Assembly (NCBI RefSeq): GCF_017744435.1
Contig: NZ_JAGIBG010000028.1
Location: forward strand, 1 to 64,000
DNA length: 64,000 nt
Source: Pseudomonas sp.
GTDB taxonomy: Bacteria; Pseudomonadota; Gammaproteobacteria; Pseudomonadales; Pseudomonadaceae
Direction: 5' to 3'
Shown here in pieces: positions 16,344-25,314 of this stretch (its first letter is position 1; each line of letters begins with the position of its first letter). The position numbers were made by a program, and so were the translations under genes. Under the pieces are notes generated by a model, which saw only the letters and a program-made list of their open reading frames with translations, was not told where the DNA came from and ran no database searches.

Positions 16344-18005
16344 TCACTCGGCGGCGATGTGCTTGATGTCGAAGTTGAACGACGGCACATAGCCGGTGCC
16401 GAGCAGGTGCGGGCATTCCGAACTCTTGTAGTCATCGCTGAGCAAATCCTGAGTGCTGTCATAACCCGGCATCGAGATCCCGGTCATGTTCAGCAGCGTA
16501 TGCGGCAGCGAGGCGATGCTGACCTGTTGATCCTCCCTGACCTTCAACTTCTGCAGTTTGCCCGACTGCTCCGGCGAGAGGTTGCCGCTCGACCAGACAA
16601 ACGCCGACGTCGACAGGTCATACTCGTTACCCATGCCATGGCCCAACAGTTGCCGGCTGTCATCCAGCAGATTCTCGCCGTGGTCGGACGCGTAGACCAG
16701 CAGCGCTTTCTTCTGGCTGGCCGTCAGCTGTTGCATGATCGAGGACAGAAGCGAATCGGTATACAGCACCGAGTTGTCGTAATCGGCTGTGATCCGGTCT
16801 TTCTGGCTGTCGCTGGCAGGCTTGAACTGGGCAAAGTCGCTTGGGTATCGCCGCGCGTATTCGAAGTGGCTGCCCTTGATATGAATGAATATCGCCTGCC
16901 GATGCCCATTGGCCTTGCCCAGCACATTCTGCAACGCCGGTATCAGCGCACCGTCATAGCTGCGCTCCAGGTACTGGCGGTATTGAGCTTCTGCGGCGAT
17001 TTGCGGAATGATCCCGCCGAAGCTGTCGACCTCCTGTGAGGACAGCCAGTAGGTGTCGTAGCCGGCCGCGCGGAAGATCCCTACCAGCGATTTGTTCGAC
17101 GCAATCAGGTCCCAGTCGCGGATCGGTTCCAGGCTGAGCAACGAAGGCACGGCTACCGAGGTATAGGGCGCGGTCGTGCACATGCGGTTGAACTTGAACA
17201 GCCCCGGCAGCTGATCGAGATGGGGCGTGGTCCTGTTGTGGTAGCCGTACAACGACCAGTTGTGCGGGCGCGAAGATTCGCCGATGACGAATACCAAGGT
17301 CTCGATGTCGGCCTGGTCGGAGATGCTGGTGATCTTCACCTCCGACTCCATGCGTTGCTTGATGTACCCCTTGGACTCCACATACAAGGTTGCCGTCAGG
17401 CCGATCTGCGACAGGTAACCCACCGGCGTGCTCTGGTCTTTCGCCACCAGGTCGAGCACTGCGCCTTTACTCAGCGAGTTGACCTTGACGGTCTTGTAGA
17501 AGTAAGCCCCATAGCCCAGCAGCAAGCCGCCCAGCGCCAGCGCAAAAATGGCCTTGTTGCGGTACAGCCGACGCCCGTGCAACCCGGCCAGCCCCACCCC
17601 GTAGCACACTGCGAACACGGCCAGGATGCCGGCGATCGAGCGCCAGTAGGTGGCGAAGAAATCCGTCGCTTCCTTGTAGTTGGTCAAGGCAATGAACAGG
17701 TAGGCCGCCGTCAGGCGCGAATTGAAGTTCAGCACGACGAACAGGTCGATGCTCGCCAGCAGATAGAACGGCAACAGCAGCAGATGCACCTTGAACTGGT
17801 TGGCGGATACGAAGCGGATCGCCAGCAGCCACAAAAATGAAATGGCAAAGGTGTATAAAACCAGCAGGTCGATCTTCGCGCATTGGCAATCCGCCAACAG
17901 CCTGGCCAGCAGCGGCGAAAACAGAAACGCCCACAGCACCAGCGAGGGCCACTCGGCTTTCAACAGCCTGGCGGCACCTGCCCCTCCCGCTGACAAGATG
18001 CTCAT
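16344..18005 (-). CDS. Membrane phosphoethanolamine transferase-like sulfatase-fold enzyme
   Basis: A 553-residue inner-membrane protein. Five or so transmembrane helices occupy residues 20-170, followed by a periplasmic alkaline-phosphatase/sulfatase-type domain (about 235-540). The start of that domain, VFVIGESSRPHNWSLYGY, aligns with the GE(T/S) nucleophile region of EptA/CptA enzymes, with Ser at 244 in place of the usual Thr, and SDHGENLLDD and the following HGMGNE supply metal ligands. Such enzymes move phosphoethanolamine from phosphatidylethanolamine to lipid A, core sugars or glycans. It is the last gene of the leftward EPS block, 36 bp after the priming transferase, with a strong GGGGGAGGG ribosome site. 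Linked to the EPS genes it may decorate the polymer or its lipid carrier, which is an inference. Confidence 0.78.
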   Translation of the reverse strand: MSILSAGGAGAARLLKAEWPSLVLWAFLFSPLLARLLADCQCAKIDLLVLYTFAISFLWLLAIRFVSANQFKVHLLLLPFYLLASIDLFVVLNFNSRLTAAYLFIALTNYKEATDFFATYWRSIAGILAVFAVCYGVGLAGLHGRRLYRNKAIFALALGGLLLGYGAYFYKTVKVNSLSKGAVLDLVAKDQSTPVGYLSQIGLTATLYVESKGYIKQRMESEVKITSISDQADIETLVFVIGESSRPHNWSLYGYHNRTTPHLDQLPGLFKFNRMCTTAPYTSVAVPSLLSLEPIRDWDLIASNKSLVGIFRAAGYDTYWLSSQEVDSFGGIIPQIAAEAQYRQYLERSYDGALIPALQNVLGKANGHRQAIFIHIKGSHFEYARRYPSDFAQFKPASDSQKDRITADYDNSVLYTDSLLSSIMQQLTASQKKALLVYASDHGENLLDDSRQLLGHGMGNEYDLSTSAFVWSSGNLSPEQSGKLQKLKVREDQQVSIASLPHTLLNMTGISMPGYDSTQDLLSDDYKSSECPHLLGTGYVPSFNFDIKHIAAE

Positions 18006-18041
18006 GCACCCTCCCCCTGTACACCACGCCGGATTCCGGCG

Positions 18042-19466
18042 TCAGTAAGCCTGCTTGCCGGTGAAGGCATTGACCGTGCGCACCAGGATCACGAAGTCGA
18101 GCCACAACGACCAGTTGTTGATGTACTCGATGTCCGAATTGACCCGCTGGATCATCTGCTCGATGTCCTTGGTTTCACCCCGATACCCACGCACTTGTGC
18201 CAGGCCGGTCATGCCGGGCTTGATGTTGTGGCGGGCGAAGTAATCGACGATGTCCTGCGAGTACAGGGTGTCGTGCTGCAAGGCATGGGGACGCGGGCCG
18301 ACCAGCGACATGTCACCGGTCAGCACGTTGAACAGTTGCGGCAGTTCATCGAGGCTGGTGCGCCGAATGAATGCACCAACCCGGGTCAGCCGCTTGTCAT
18401 TACGCTGCGCCTGCTCGACCACACCGTTTTCCGGTTGATGCACGTGCATGCTGCGGAATTTCCAGATGCGGAACGACTCCCCGGTCCAGCCCGTGCGGTC
18501 CTGGCGGAAGAACACCGGCCCCGGGCTGTCGAACTTGATGATCAATGCGACCGCCAGCAACACCGGCGATGCGCACAGCAGGATGAGCGCGGCCAGCACG
18601 CGGTCCTCGAGGTTCTTAAGGAACAGGCTGGTCCCGGTCAGCGGCGTTTCCGACAGGGTCAGCACCGGAATCCCGGCAATTTCTCGCACGCTGTGGTTGA
18701 TCAGGCGCAACGAGAAGATGTCCGGTACCCAATTGACCGCGATGCACTTGTCGAGCAGCTTGAGGTAGACATCCTGAATGACGGCGGAACCGCCAAGGGG
18801 CGTTACCAGGTACACCGTGCGAATGCCATGTTGGGCAATGATCTCGTCCAGATCGGCGATGCTGCCCAACACCGGCAGGCGCTGCTTTGCATCTTGTTGC
18901 GCCTCGCGCTCCGGGCCTTCTTCCTGATCGACCCAGATGCAGCCCATCACCCGCTCACCGAACCACGGGTTGTTGCTGATCTTTTGATACAGGAAGTTGG
19001 CCAGGTCGCCATTGCCGATGATTAACGCGTTATCCAGCCGCGCGTGGGCGGTGAAGCGCTTCTGCAACTCGCGCATGGCCACGTGCAGGAACAACTGCAC
19101 GATATAGCCGATGACAAACAGTTGCACGACCAGCAGGCGTGAATAGGTTTCGCTCTGCTTGGTCAGGAAGGCGATGACCACCAGGAAACAGAATGTCGCC
19201 GACCAGGCCTTGAACAGCCGGAAGGCCTTTACCGAAAGCCCCACATTGCTGCGATAGATGGCGTAGTGGTCATAAATGACCGCCAGCGCGCCGATCAGCA
19301 GCAGGAGCATGATCACGTAGTCCGAGGTGATGTAGCCGAACTGGTCGTAGATCAGGTACCACGCGACACCGGTGACGGCAATCCCGTCGAGGCCCGCTTG
19401 AATGGCGTTGCTGACGCTGCTTCTACGCTGGAGCAATGACCGACTGCTTCTAGGTTCGAACACCAT
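18042..19466 (-). CDS. Undecaprenyl-phosphate sugar-1-phosphate transferase (WcaJ/PslA-like EPS priming enzyme)
   Basis: A 474-residue polyprenyl-phosphate hexose-1-phosphate transferase. Four to five membrane helices (about 20-145), a central nucleotide-binding-like region (LIIGNGDLANFLYQK) and a C-terminal bacterial sugar transferase domain (about 280-474) with FRQDRTGWTGESFRIWKFRSM, RRTSLDELPQL and VGPRPHALQHD motifs. It starts EPS repeat units by putting a sugar phosphate, typically glucose-1-P, on undecaprenyl phosphate at the inner membrane. GAGG lies 7 nt before the start. A 196-bp gap separates it from the upstream wecG-like gene, so it may have its own promoter there; that gap also has a 6-bp GCAGCA/TGCTGC hairpin. 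The sugar cannot be told from sequence alone. Confidence 0.88.
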   Translation of the reverse strand: MVFEPRSSRSLLQRRSSVSNAIQAGLDGIAVTGVAWYLIYDQFGYITSDYVIMLLLLIGALAVIYDHYAIYRSNVGLSVKAFRLFKAWSATFCFLVVIAFLTKQSETYSRLLVVQLFVIGYIVQLFLHVAMRELQKRFTAHARLDNALIIGNGDLANFLYQKISNNPWFGERVMGCIWVDQEEGPEREAQQDAKQRLPVLGSIADLDEIIAQHGIRTVYLVTPLGGSAVIQDVYLKLLDKCIAVNWVPDIFSLRLINHSVREIAGIPVLTLSETPLTGTSLFLKNLEDRVLAALILLCASPVLLAVALIIKFDSPGPVFFRQDRTGWTGESFRIWKFRSMHVHQPENGVVEQAQRNDKRLTRVGAFIRRTSLDELPQLFNVLTGDMSLVGPRPHALQHDTLYSQDIVDYFARHNIKPGMTGLAQVRGYRGETKDIEQMIQRVNSDIEYINNWSLWLDFVILVRTVNAFTGKQAY

Positions 19467-19662
19467 CGTAAGGCCTCACTGATCTGTGTGTGGCAAATGC
19501 CTGACCATCACAACGAAGCGATGGCAACTCACCTCAGGTACCTGAAAAACCTTTGAAATTTTGCAGCACGGCGCCCCGCGTCGATTGATATCACTGTAGC
19601 AGCACCCGGCGGTTGCTGCGGGGCCGTTCGACCACCTCGACAGGCAGCATTCAGCTTCTCCA

Positions 19663-20412
19663 CTACACCCGATGCGCAGGCACCCTGGCATAGAGCAGCG
19701 CACGCAACAGGAACAACGGATTACCAATCACATAGCGCGCAAACAGGCGCTTCGGCTCTTTGAGCAACCTGAAAACCCACTCACCGTTCAACCGCCGCAC
19801 CCAATGGGGGGCTCGCGTTACCTTGCCGCCCAGAAAGTCGACAATGGCGCCGCCGCACACGATCAGGCAGGGGCTGTCGAGCGACGCCAGCCGAGCGGCC
19901 ACCTGTTCCTGCTTGGGCATCCCCATGCCCAGCACGATCAGCGCTGGCTGGTGTGCCTGGGCGAGGCCGAGGTAGGCGTCGACCTCGGCAAAGCCATCGT
20001 GCCGTGACACCACATGCACGCCAAACTGCGTTTCGCAGCGCTGAGCGGCCGCAGACAGGAACGGCTCGCGCGTCCCCCAGAATGCCACGCGCCTGCCCTT
20101 GAAGGCCGCCAGCAGCTTGGGGATGAAGTCCGTGCCGTTCATGTTGAGACCGGGCGCCAGCCCCAGGCGCCGCAGCAAAATCGCCATGCCGGCACCGTCA
20201 CGCAGCAGCACCTCCGCTGCCGCCAGTGCCTGGCAGTAATCAGCCTTGCCCGCGACCAGGTTCATGGCATGGGCGTTGACGAAACCCAGCACGATTGCCC
20301 GCTGGGGTGAACTCAGCGACACCAGCAGGCGTTGCTCGTCCGTCGCATCCCGGACCAGGCGCAACTTACCCATGACCAACTTCCAGCGTTGCAGCCAGGC
20401 CCACCGTTCCAT
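19663..20412 (-). CDS. WecG/TagA/CpsF family glycosyltransferase
   Basis: A 249-residue GT26-family enzyme. It has the family's early VNAHAMNLVAGKADYCQAL region, DGAGMAILLRRLG, the FWGTREP Rossmann turn, LGMGMPKQEQ near 165-174, and the closing RAPHWVRRLNGEWVFRLL, which is the signature C-terminal block that holds the protein to the membrane. Members transfer ManNAc, ManNAcA or related sugars onto lipid-linked acceptors. Its start codon overlaps the stop of the upstream GT2 gene (ATGA), so the two are translationally coupled. A UDP-ManNAc-producing epimerase gene is 34 kb away in this window; whether it supplies this enzyme is open. Confidence 0.87.
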   Translation of the reverse strand: MERWAWLQRWKLVMGKLRLVRDATDEQRLLVSLSSPQRAIVLGFVNAHAMNLVAGKADYCQALAAAEVLLRDGAGMAILLRRLGLAPGLNMNGTDFIPKLLAAFKGRRVAFWGTREPFLSAAAQRCETQFGVHVVSRHDGFAEVDAYLGLAQAHQPALIVLGMGMPKQEQVAARLASLDSPCLIVCGGAIVDFLGGKVTRAPHWVRRLNGEWVFRLLKEPKRLFARYVIGNPLFLLRALLYARVPAHRV

Positions 20413-21599
20413 CAGCTGTCATCCCGCTTCGAACGCACCCAGTCCACCTGGCGCTTGAGTAGAAACCCCAGGTACAGGGGGATTTTCCTGGCCGCATAGA
20501 ACGGCGCGTACAGCAGTACCGAAAACGGGATCAGCTCCCGTGCAAAGCGCGCCCACGCCAGCAGGACAGCAGCGCCGAGCAGGCCCAACCCCAGCGTGGC
20601 AAGCAGCGCTGGCAACAGCACGCCGAATATCCCGAACGCCAGCCAGGTGAGCGCAAAAAGGACCATCAGCAGCATTGACAACAAGGCCAGCGGCGGCACC
20701 AGCAGGTCGGCGGCCATGCCCAACAGCGGCCAGTTGCGTTGCACCAGTGCGCGGCCCAGAAGCTTCGGCCCCTCGGCCAGCACCACCCCCAGGTGACCAT
20801 GCTCCCAACGCTTGCGCTGGATGCTCAGGCCTTCCTGGCTGGTGGGGAAGTGACTGTTGACCACTGCGTCCGGGCAAAACAGCGGTGGTTTGCCAAGCGC
20901 TGCACACTCCAGGCCCAGCTTCAGGTCTTCAACCAGGTGCCCGGTGGCCAGGTTGACGGCCGACAAGTCTTGCCAGGCAAAGGCCATGCCCGCCCCCATC
21001 AACTGACAGGGCAAGCCCGCTCGGGCCCAACCACGCGGGCGGACCAGGTTCTTCACCCGCCAGGCAAAGGCGGCGACCTGCACCTTCAACCCGGCACCGG
21101 CAGGTGCATGCATCAGATACAGCGCCTGCGCGGGCCGGGCATTATCGACACAACAGCGCGCCAGTTGCTCGAGCGCACCTGCACCCACCTGGCAGTCTGC
21201 GTCGATGATGATCAGTACCTCGGGGGGCGACTGGCGCAGATGCTGCACCCCGAAGTCCAATGCGTAGCCCTTGCCCCGACGCTGTTGATCCTGGCGCTCG
21301 ACCACCTGCGCGCCCGCTGCGCGGGCCAGGCTTGCGGTCTGGTCCGTGCAGTTGTCCGCGACCACCAGCAACTGGTCGCCTTCACCCAATTGCGGGCTGA
21401 TGCTGGCCAGCGTGGAGGCAATCAGCGTTGCCTCGTTGTGCGCCGGCACCAACACGGCAACCCGTGCACGAGCACCTGGCCGGGCGACCCGTGCAGGCGC
21501 AGGCAGGCAGGCCAGCAGCACCTGGGTGAACAGCACCAGCGTCGGCAACAGGACCAGCAACACCGCCAGGCCCAGCAACCCGCTCAACAGGGTCAGCAT
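20412..21599 (-). CDS. Family 2 glycosyltransferase, membrane, QxxRW type
   Basis: A 395-residue GT2 enzyme with an N-terminal membrane helix (residues 5-32), a catalytic domain (about 45-270) and three C-terminal helices (about 290-370). The nucleotide-binding VLVPAHNEATLI, the metal-binding DADCQVG (near 138) and the QRKRWEHG motif (near 258) are those of processive or lipid-carrier synthases such as cellulose and hyaluronan synthases. It probably adds a sugar to the growing EPS repeat unit at the inner membrane. It overlaps the upstream GT4 gene by 7 bp and the downstream WecG-like gene by ATGA. The donor sugar is not identifiable. Confidence 0.83.
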   Translation of the reverse strand: MLTLLSGLLGLAVLLVLLPTLVLFTQVLLACLPAPARVARPGARARVAVLVPAHNEATLIASTLASISPQLGEGDQLLVVADNCTDQTASLARAAGAQVVERQDQQRRGKGYALDFGVQHLRQSPPEVLIIIDADCQVGAGALEQLARCCVDNARPAQALYLMHAPAGAGLKVQVAAFAWRVKNLVRPRGWARAGLPCQLMGAGMAFAWQDLSAVNLATGHLVEDLKLGLECAALGKPPLFCPDAVVNSHFPTSQEGLSIQRKRWEHGHLGVVLAEGPKLLGRALVQRNWPLLGMAADLLVPPLALLSMLLMVLFALTWLAFGIFGVLLPALLATLGLGLLGAAVLLAWARFARELIPFSVLLYAPFYAARKIPLYLGFLLKRQVDWVRSKRDDS

Positions 21600-22798
21600 G
21601 TCGGCACCTTGAAATGGCTGACCAGCCTGGCTGCTTCCGTATCGATGTCGTGGCGCTTGAGTACGCGCTGGTAAGCAGCCTCGCCCTTGCGCTGGAGAGC
21701 CTCGACCGGTTGCTGCAGGCAGTCGAGCATGGCCTCGGTCAACGCCTCGACCGAACCTGCCGGGAACAACCAGCCGTTCTCACCCTGGTGGACCAGTTCG
21801 GGAATACCGGCCACGTAGGTGGTCAGCACCGGCCGACGCAACGCCATGGCCTCCATGATCACCACCGGCAAGCCCTCGGCAAAACTGGGCAGCACCAGGG
21901 CTCGCGCGGCGAGGAGTTCGTCCCGCACCTGTGCACTGCTGATCCAGCCGGTGATGCGCACCTGCGCCTGCAAGCCATGCCGGGCGATCAGCGCCTCGAT
22001 CGGGCCACGCAATTCGCCATCGCCGGCCAACACCAGCTCGAAGGCCACACCCCGGCTCGCCAGGGCACGCGCCGCCTCGATCAGCAGCAGCTGGCCTTTC
22101 TGCTCACACAAACGCCCTACGCAAACCAGCCGAGGCGCAGCGGGTGGCACAAGCGCAGTACCCTCGTGGAAACTGCGCTCCAGGCCACAATGCACGACCT
22201 TGACCTTGCCCCAGTGCTCATGGGCCACCCAGCGATACAACTGGCTACGACCGAAGGAGCTGACGGCAGCCACGAAAGCGGCCCGGCGCACCTTCTCGCC
22301 CAGGTGCAGGATCTGCGCCTTGTCGAACTCTTCCGGCCCATGCACGGTGAAGCTGTAGGCCGGCCCGCCGAGGGCATTGGCCAGCATCACCACTTCTGTC
22401 GAGTTGGTGCCAAAGTGCGCATGTACATGTTCCACAGCGGATGCCTGCAGCCATTGCACCACCCGGCACGCTTCAGCCAGGTAGACCAAGTGGTAGGGCC
22501 ATGGGCGATCAGCGCGCCAACCCAGGCGAAGCGCCAGGCGCAGTGCGCCAAGAAACCGCCTGGGTTGTGCTCGCGCGGCTTCGAACAACGGCTTCAGCAG
22601 GCCCTTCAACCCCTCCTGCAGCACATAGCGCGTCTTGCCCCGTTCTGCCAGGTCCTGGTCATCGTGCAGCTCGGCATCCCAGCCACGCAAGGCGATGCGC
22701 TGAACCTCGATGCCCTGGCGCTCCAGCGCCAGTATTTCGCGGCGAATGAAACTGTGACTGACCTTGGGATACTGATTGATGAAATAAGCGATACGCAT
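21593..22798 (-). CDS. Family 4 (GT-B fold) glycosyltransferase
   Basis: A 401-residue GT4 enzyme. The N-terminus MRIAYFINQYPKVSHSFIRR is typical of WcaL/ExoL-like colanic-acid-type transferases, and the C-terminal half holds VCVGRLCEQKGQ, the FAEGLPVVIMEAMA block with the conserved ExxxxxxxE and GENGWLFPAG. It should be a retaining transferase adding a hexose to the lipid-linked EPS unit. The ATG at 22798 is chosen because the conserved N-terminus begins there; residues encoded upstream belong to the reversed end of the DUF535 gene. It begins 22 bp downstream of that gene in the same operon. Confidence 0.85.
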   Translation of the reverse strand: MRIAYFINQYPKVSHSFIRREILALERQGIEVQRIALRGWDAELHDDQDLAERGKTRYVLQEGLKGLLKPLFEAARAQPRRFLGALRLALRLGWRADRPWPYHLVYLAEACRVVQWLQASAVEHVHAHFGTNSTEVVMLANALGGPAYSFTVHGPEEFDKAQILHLGEKVRRAAFVAAVSSFGRSQLYRWVAHEHWGKVKVVHCGLERSFHEGTALVPPAAPRLVCVGRLCEQKGQLLLIEAARALASRGVAFELVLAGDGELRGPIEALIARHGLQAQVRITGWISSAQVRDELLAARALVLPSFAEGLPVVIMEAMALRRPVLTTYVAGIPELVHQGENGWLFPAGSVEALTEAMLDCLQQPVEALQRKGEAAYQRVLKRHDIDTEAARLVSHFKVPTC

Positions 22799-22820
22799 AG
22801 TGCCCCGAATCTGAGTCCGT

Positions 22821-23774
22821 TTACTGAATGGCCAGGCCTGCCGTGCTCTGCTGCACGGGGCTGCCGGCCAAGGCGGCCTGTATCTGGCCAAACGCGTCAT
22901 CCAGCAACGCATGGCGCCTGCGGTACATGGCCCGTTTCTTCGCCGCGACTTCCTCTACCGCGCGCTGCGCGGGTGCCAAGGGGATGATGAAAAAGTCCTC
23001 GCGGTCCGAGGGCCCGGCGCCGTTTTCCTGCCAGATCACATCGTAGTTGGCCGCCAGATCCTGATGCTTGTCGGCGCCAAAATAGGGATGGCGATGGTGG
23101 CGGTACTCGTCCCCCACCGCATAGATACGCACGGCCCCCACCGTTCTTGCCACGCACTTGATCGCCTCGATCAACAGGCTTCTGGGCCGCAAACCTTCGA
23201 AATCCTTGGTCAGGTCGCGGTAGATCGTCAGCGAGGTCTCGCTGTCCACGCCCTTGTGGATGCCCTGCACTGCGCCGATGTACAGGCACAGGCCCGCCGC
23301 TTCACGGCACAGGGTAAAGGCGAGCGAGGCCACGCGCAGTTCGCCCTGGAACAGGTTGATCACCAGCTCCCCTTCGCGCTTGAACCAGATCGGCCGGTCG
23401 AGCACCAGGCTGCAGCCGCTGGAGTACGCCGACAGGTCGCACAGCTGCCGATGCTCGTCACGTCGCAACAGCAGCAACGGGGCACAGTGCGCAGCGACCA
23501 CTTCATAGTGCGACGCCACCGCTTCCAGACGCTGCGGGGCGCTCCAGCATTTGCTGATGTAAGGCCACTGAACGACGCCAATGCAATCGACGCCCAGCCG
23601 CTCGAAGCGGTCCTGGCCCAGTGCCCGTGACATGCGCTGGGCGAAAGCCTGCAAGCCGGACCACTCCCGGGCCATGGATACCGTCAACTTGAACTTGTTG
23701 TTGAGCGCGCGCAGCGAATAGCCGGGCTGCAAGGTGAGCACGCTCTTGGCCAGCGATCTGAACGTCATGGTCAT
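22821..23774 (-). CDS. DUF535 (VirK/YbjX) family protein
   Basis: A 317-residue protein that I recognise as DUF535, the family of Shigella VirK and E. coli YbjX, by its central block (VASLAFTLC, YIGAVQGIHKGVD, LTKDFEGLRPRSLLIEAIK) and by HRHPYFGADK-type sequence near 225. VirK/YbjX proteins have been tied to outer-membrane protein surface display and to stress resistance, but no enzyme activity is established to my knowledge. No signal peptide or membrane helix is seen. It sits inside the EPS operon one base after the upstream GT2 stop codon, so it is made together with the glycosyltransferases. Role in EPS unknown. Confidence 0.8.
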   Translation of the reverse strand: MTMTFRSLAKSVLTLQPGYSLRALNNKFKLTVSMAREWSGLQAFAQRMSRALGQDRFERLGVDCIGVVQWPYISKCWSAPQRLEAVASHYEVVAAHCAPLLLLRRDEHRQLCDLSAYSSGCSLVLDRPIWFKREGELVINLFQGELRVASLAFTLCREAAGLCLYIGAVQGIHKGVDSETSLTIYRDLTKDFEGLRPRSLLIEAIKCVARTVGAVRIYAVGDEYRHHRHPYFGADKHQDLAANYDVIWQENGAGPSDREDFFIIPLAPAQRAVEEVAAKKRAMYRRRHALLDDAFGQIQAALAGSPVQQSTAGLAIQ

Positions 23775-23775
23775 G

Positions 23776-24753
23776 TCATTTGTACTCGATCAGCAGCGCC
23801 TTGCCGGCCGCATACCTGTTCAGCAGGAACTTCGCCTGGCCGAGCATTTCCGGGAACTTGCCCAGCACCAGGAACACCGCCTGCCACCAGTTTTCCCGCG
23901 TCGAACGCTCGCCCCGGCGGGCCAGGCGCACAATCTGCAGCGGATAGATCAACAACAACAACAGCCCCCAACCGCCCGACAACAGGCTCACGGCGAGGAT
24001 TGCCAGTGGCAGGTTCAGGCCCCATAACCAGGCGCGCCGTGATTCACGCAACCAATGGCGCTCCGGCGTCTGACCATGCAGGTAAGCGCCTTCGGCATAG
24101 GCATAACCGGCGCGTAGACTACGCCGCCACCATTGCCCGAAACGGGTCATGGCGGCATCGTGCAGGGTCATTTCATCGGCCAGGCGCCAGACCTTCCAGC
24201 CACCTGCACGCAAGCGCACGCATAGCTCCGGCTCTTCGCCGGCAATCAGTTCCGGGCGAAAACCGGACACCGCCATGAAGGCGTCGACGCGCATCAGTGC
24301 ATCACCGCCACAGGCCTTGGCTTCCCCTACCGGTGTGTCCCACTCCAGGTCGCACAGCAGGTTGTACACCGAGCGCTGCGGGAAGCGTTCGCGGCGGCGC
24401 CCGCACACCACTGCCACGTCCGGGTGCTGGTCGAGAAACGCCTGGGCCTTGCCCAGCCAGCCAGCATCGACTTCACAGTCGCCGTCGACGAACTGCACAT
24501 GGCGGATGCCGGGCACGATGCCTTGCAGGCAGGCAAAGCCTTCGTTACGGGCCCGTGCTGCGGTAAAGGGTTGCGTCATGTCCAGCGCCACCACTTCGAC
24601 GCCCAACCGTTGCGCCAGCTGTACCGAGCCGTCGGAGGAGCCGGAATCCACGTACACCAGCTGGTCCGCACGCCCCATCAGCGACAACAGGCAGCGCTCC
24701 AGGCGCTGGCCCTCATTGCGACCGATCACCACCACTCCAATGCCTGTCACCAT
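23776..24753 (-). CDS. Family 2 glycosyltransferase
   Basis: A 325-residue GT2 enzyme with VVVIGRNEGQRLERCL at the start (nucleotide-binding), VYVDSGSSDGS, the metal-binding FVDGDCEVDAGW near residue 98, and the GEEPELCVRLRAGGW acceptor-site block near 190. A short C-terminal hydrophobic stretch (LPLAILAVSLLSGGWGLLLLL, about 250-272) should tie it to the inner membrane. It is likely to add one sugar to the EPS unit. The ATG at 24753 is set by the conserved start; an upstream frame extension is antisense to nothing useful and has no ribosome site. Gap to the upstream acetyltransferase gene is 28 bp. Confidence 0.83.
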   Translation of the reverse strand: MVTGIGVVVIGRNEGQRLERCLLSLMGRADQLVYVDSGSSDGSVQLAQRLGVEVVALDMTQPFTAARARNEGFACLQGIVPGIRHVQFVDGDCEVDAGWLGKAQAFLDQHPDVAVVCGRRRERFPQRSVYNLLCDLEWDTPVGEAKACGGDALMRVDAFMAVSGFRPELIAGEEPELCVRLRAGGWKVWRLADEMTLHDAAMTRFGQWWRRSLRAGYAYAEGAYLHGQTPERHWLRESRRAWLWGLNLPLAILAVSLLSGGWGLLLLLIYPLQIVRLARRGERSTRENWWQAVFLVLGKFPEMLGQAKFLLNRYAAGKALLIEYK

Positions 24754-24781
24754 GGGCTTCACTCGTCCGCTTTGAGCTAGG

Positions 24782-25306
24782 TCACGTGTACTGCACCGCA
24801 TCGCTGTGCTTGCGCGCCTTGATGGTCGCGGGCACACCCACGGCCAGGCAGTTGTCCGGCACATCGATCAGCACCACCGCGTTCGAGCCTATCGTCACGT
24901 TGTTACCAATGCGTATGTTGCCCAGCACCTTGGCGCCGGCGCCGATATCCACGTTGTTGCCGAACACCGGGGCGATGGGTTCGTCGACATTTTTCAGGCC
25001 CACCACCACGCCGTTACGGATCCGGCAGTCATCGCCAAAACGCGCATAGCCACTGATGACGATGCCGCCGAAGTGGTCGATGACGAAGTTGCGGCCAATC
25101 ACCACCTCGCAGGGCAGTTCGACCCCGGTGATGATCTGCACGAACTTGAACAGCACCTTGTAGACGAAGGAGCACACTTTGCGCAGCAAGGCCGGGCGTA
25201 CGCCATAACGCCAGCGGCCAAAGCGGTAGACCAGCAGCACCCAGAACCCCTGGGCGCCCCAATCCCCCCCATGCGCGCGCAAGTCTGCACGGATGTTATC
25301 GAACAT
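24782..25306 (-). CDS. Serine O-acetyltransferase-like hexapeptide acyltransferase
   Basis: A 174-residue left-handed beta-helix acyltransferase. The N-terminal helical part MFDNIRADLRAHGGDWGAQG matches the short form of the CysE-like group found in polysaccharide clusters, and the hexapeptide repeat runs from about 80 to 155 (NFVIDHFGGIVISGYARFG, then NNVDIGAGAKVLGNIRIGNN with a conserved GxxV...NVTIGSNAVV). It probably acetylates a sugar hydroxyl in the EPS, using acetyl-CoA. The typical catalytic His is in VIDHFGGIVI. It lies 8 bp downstream of a GT2 gene in the operon. A role in free-serine acetylation is unlikely given the context. Confidence 0.8.
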   Translation of the reverse strand: MFDNIRADLRAHGGDWGAQGFWVLLVYRFGRWRYGVRPALLRKVCSFVYKVLFKFVQIITGVELPCEVVIGRNFVIDHFGGIVISGYARFGDDCRIRNGVVVGLKNVDEPIAPVFGNNVDIGAGAKVLGNIRIGNNVTIGSNAVVLIDVPDNCLAVGVPATIKARKHSDAVQYT

Positions 25307-25314
25307 GGTTTCAC

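Noticed and set aside
18042..19466. Considered as a fusion or frameshifted gene because of an alternative 212-residue frame at 17467-18105
   Set aside because: The main frame is intact with all transferase motifs; the other frame is a shadow with no features.
19476..19727. 83-residue Cys-rich frame
   Set aside because: Overlaps the wecG-like gene end, lacks a ribosome site and has no protein-like pattern.
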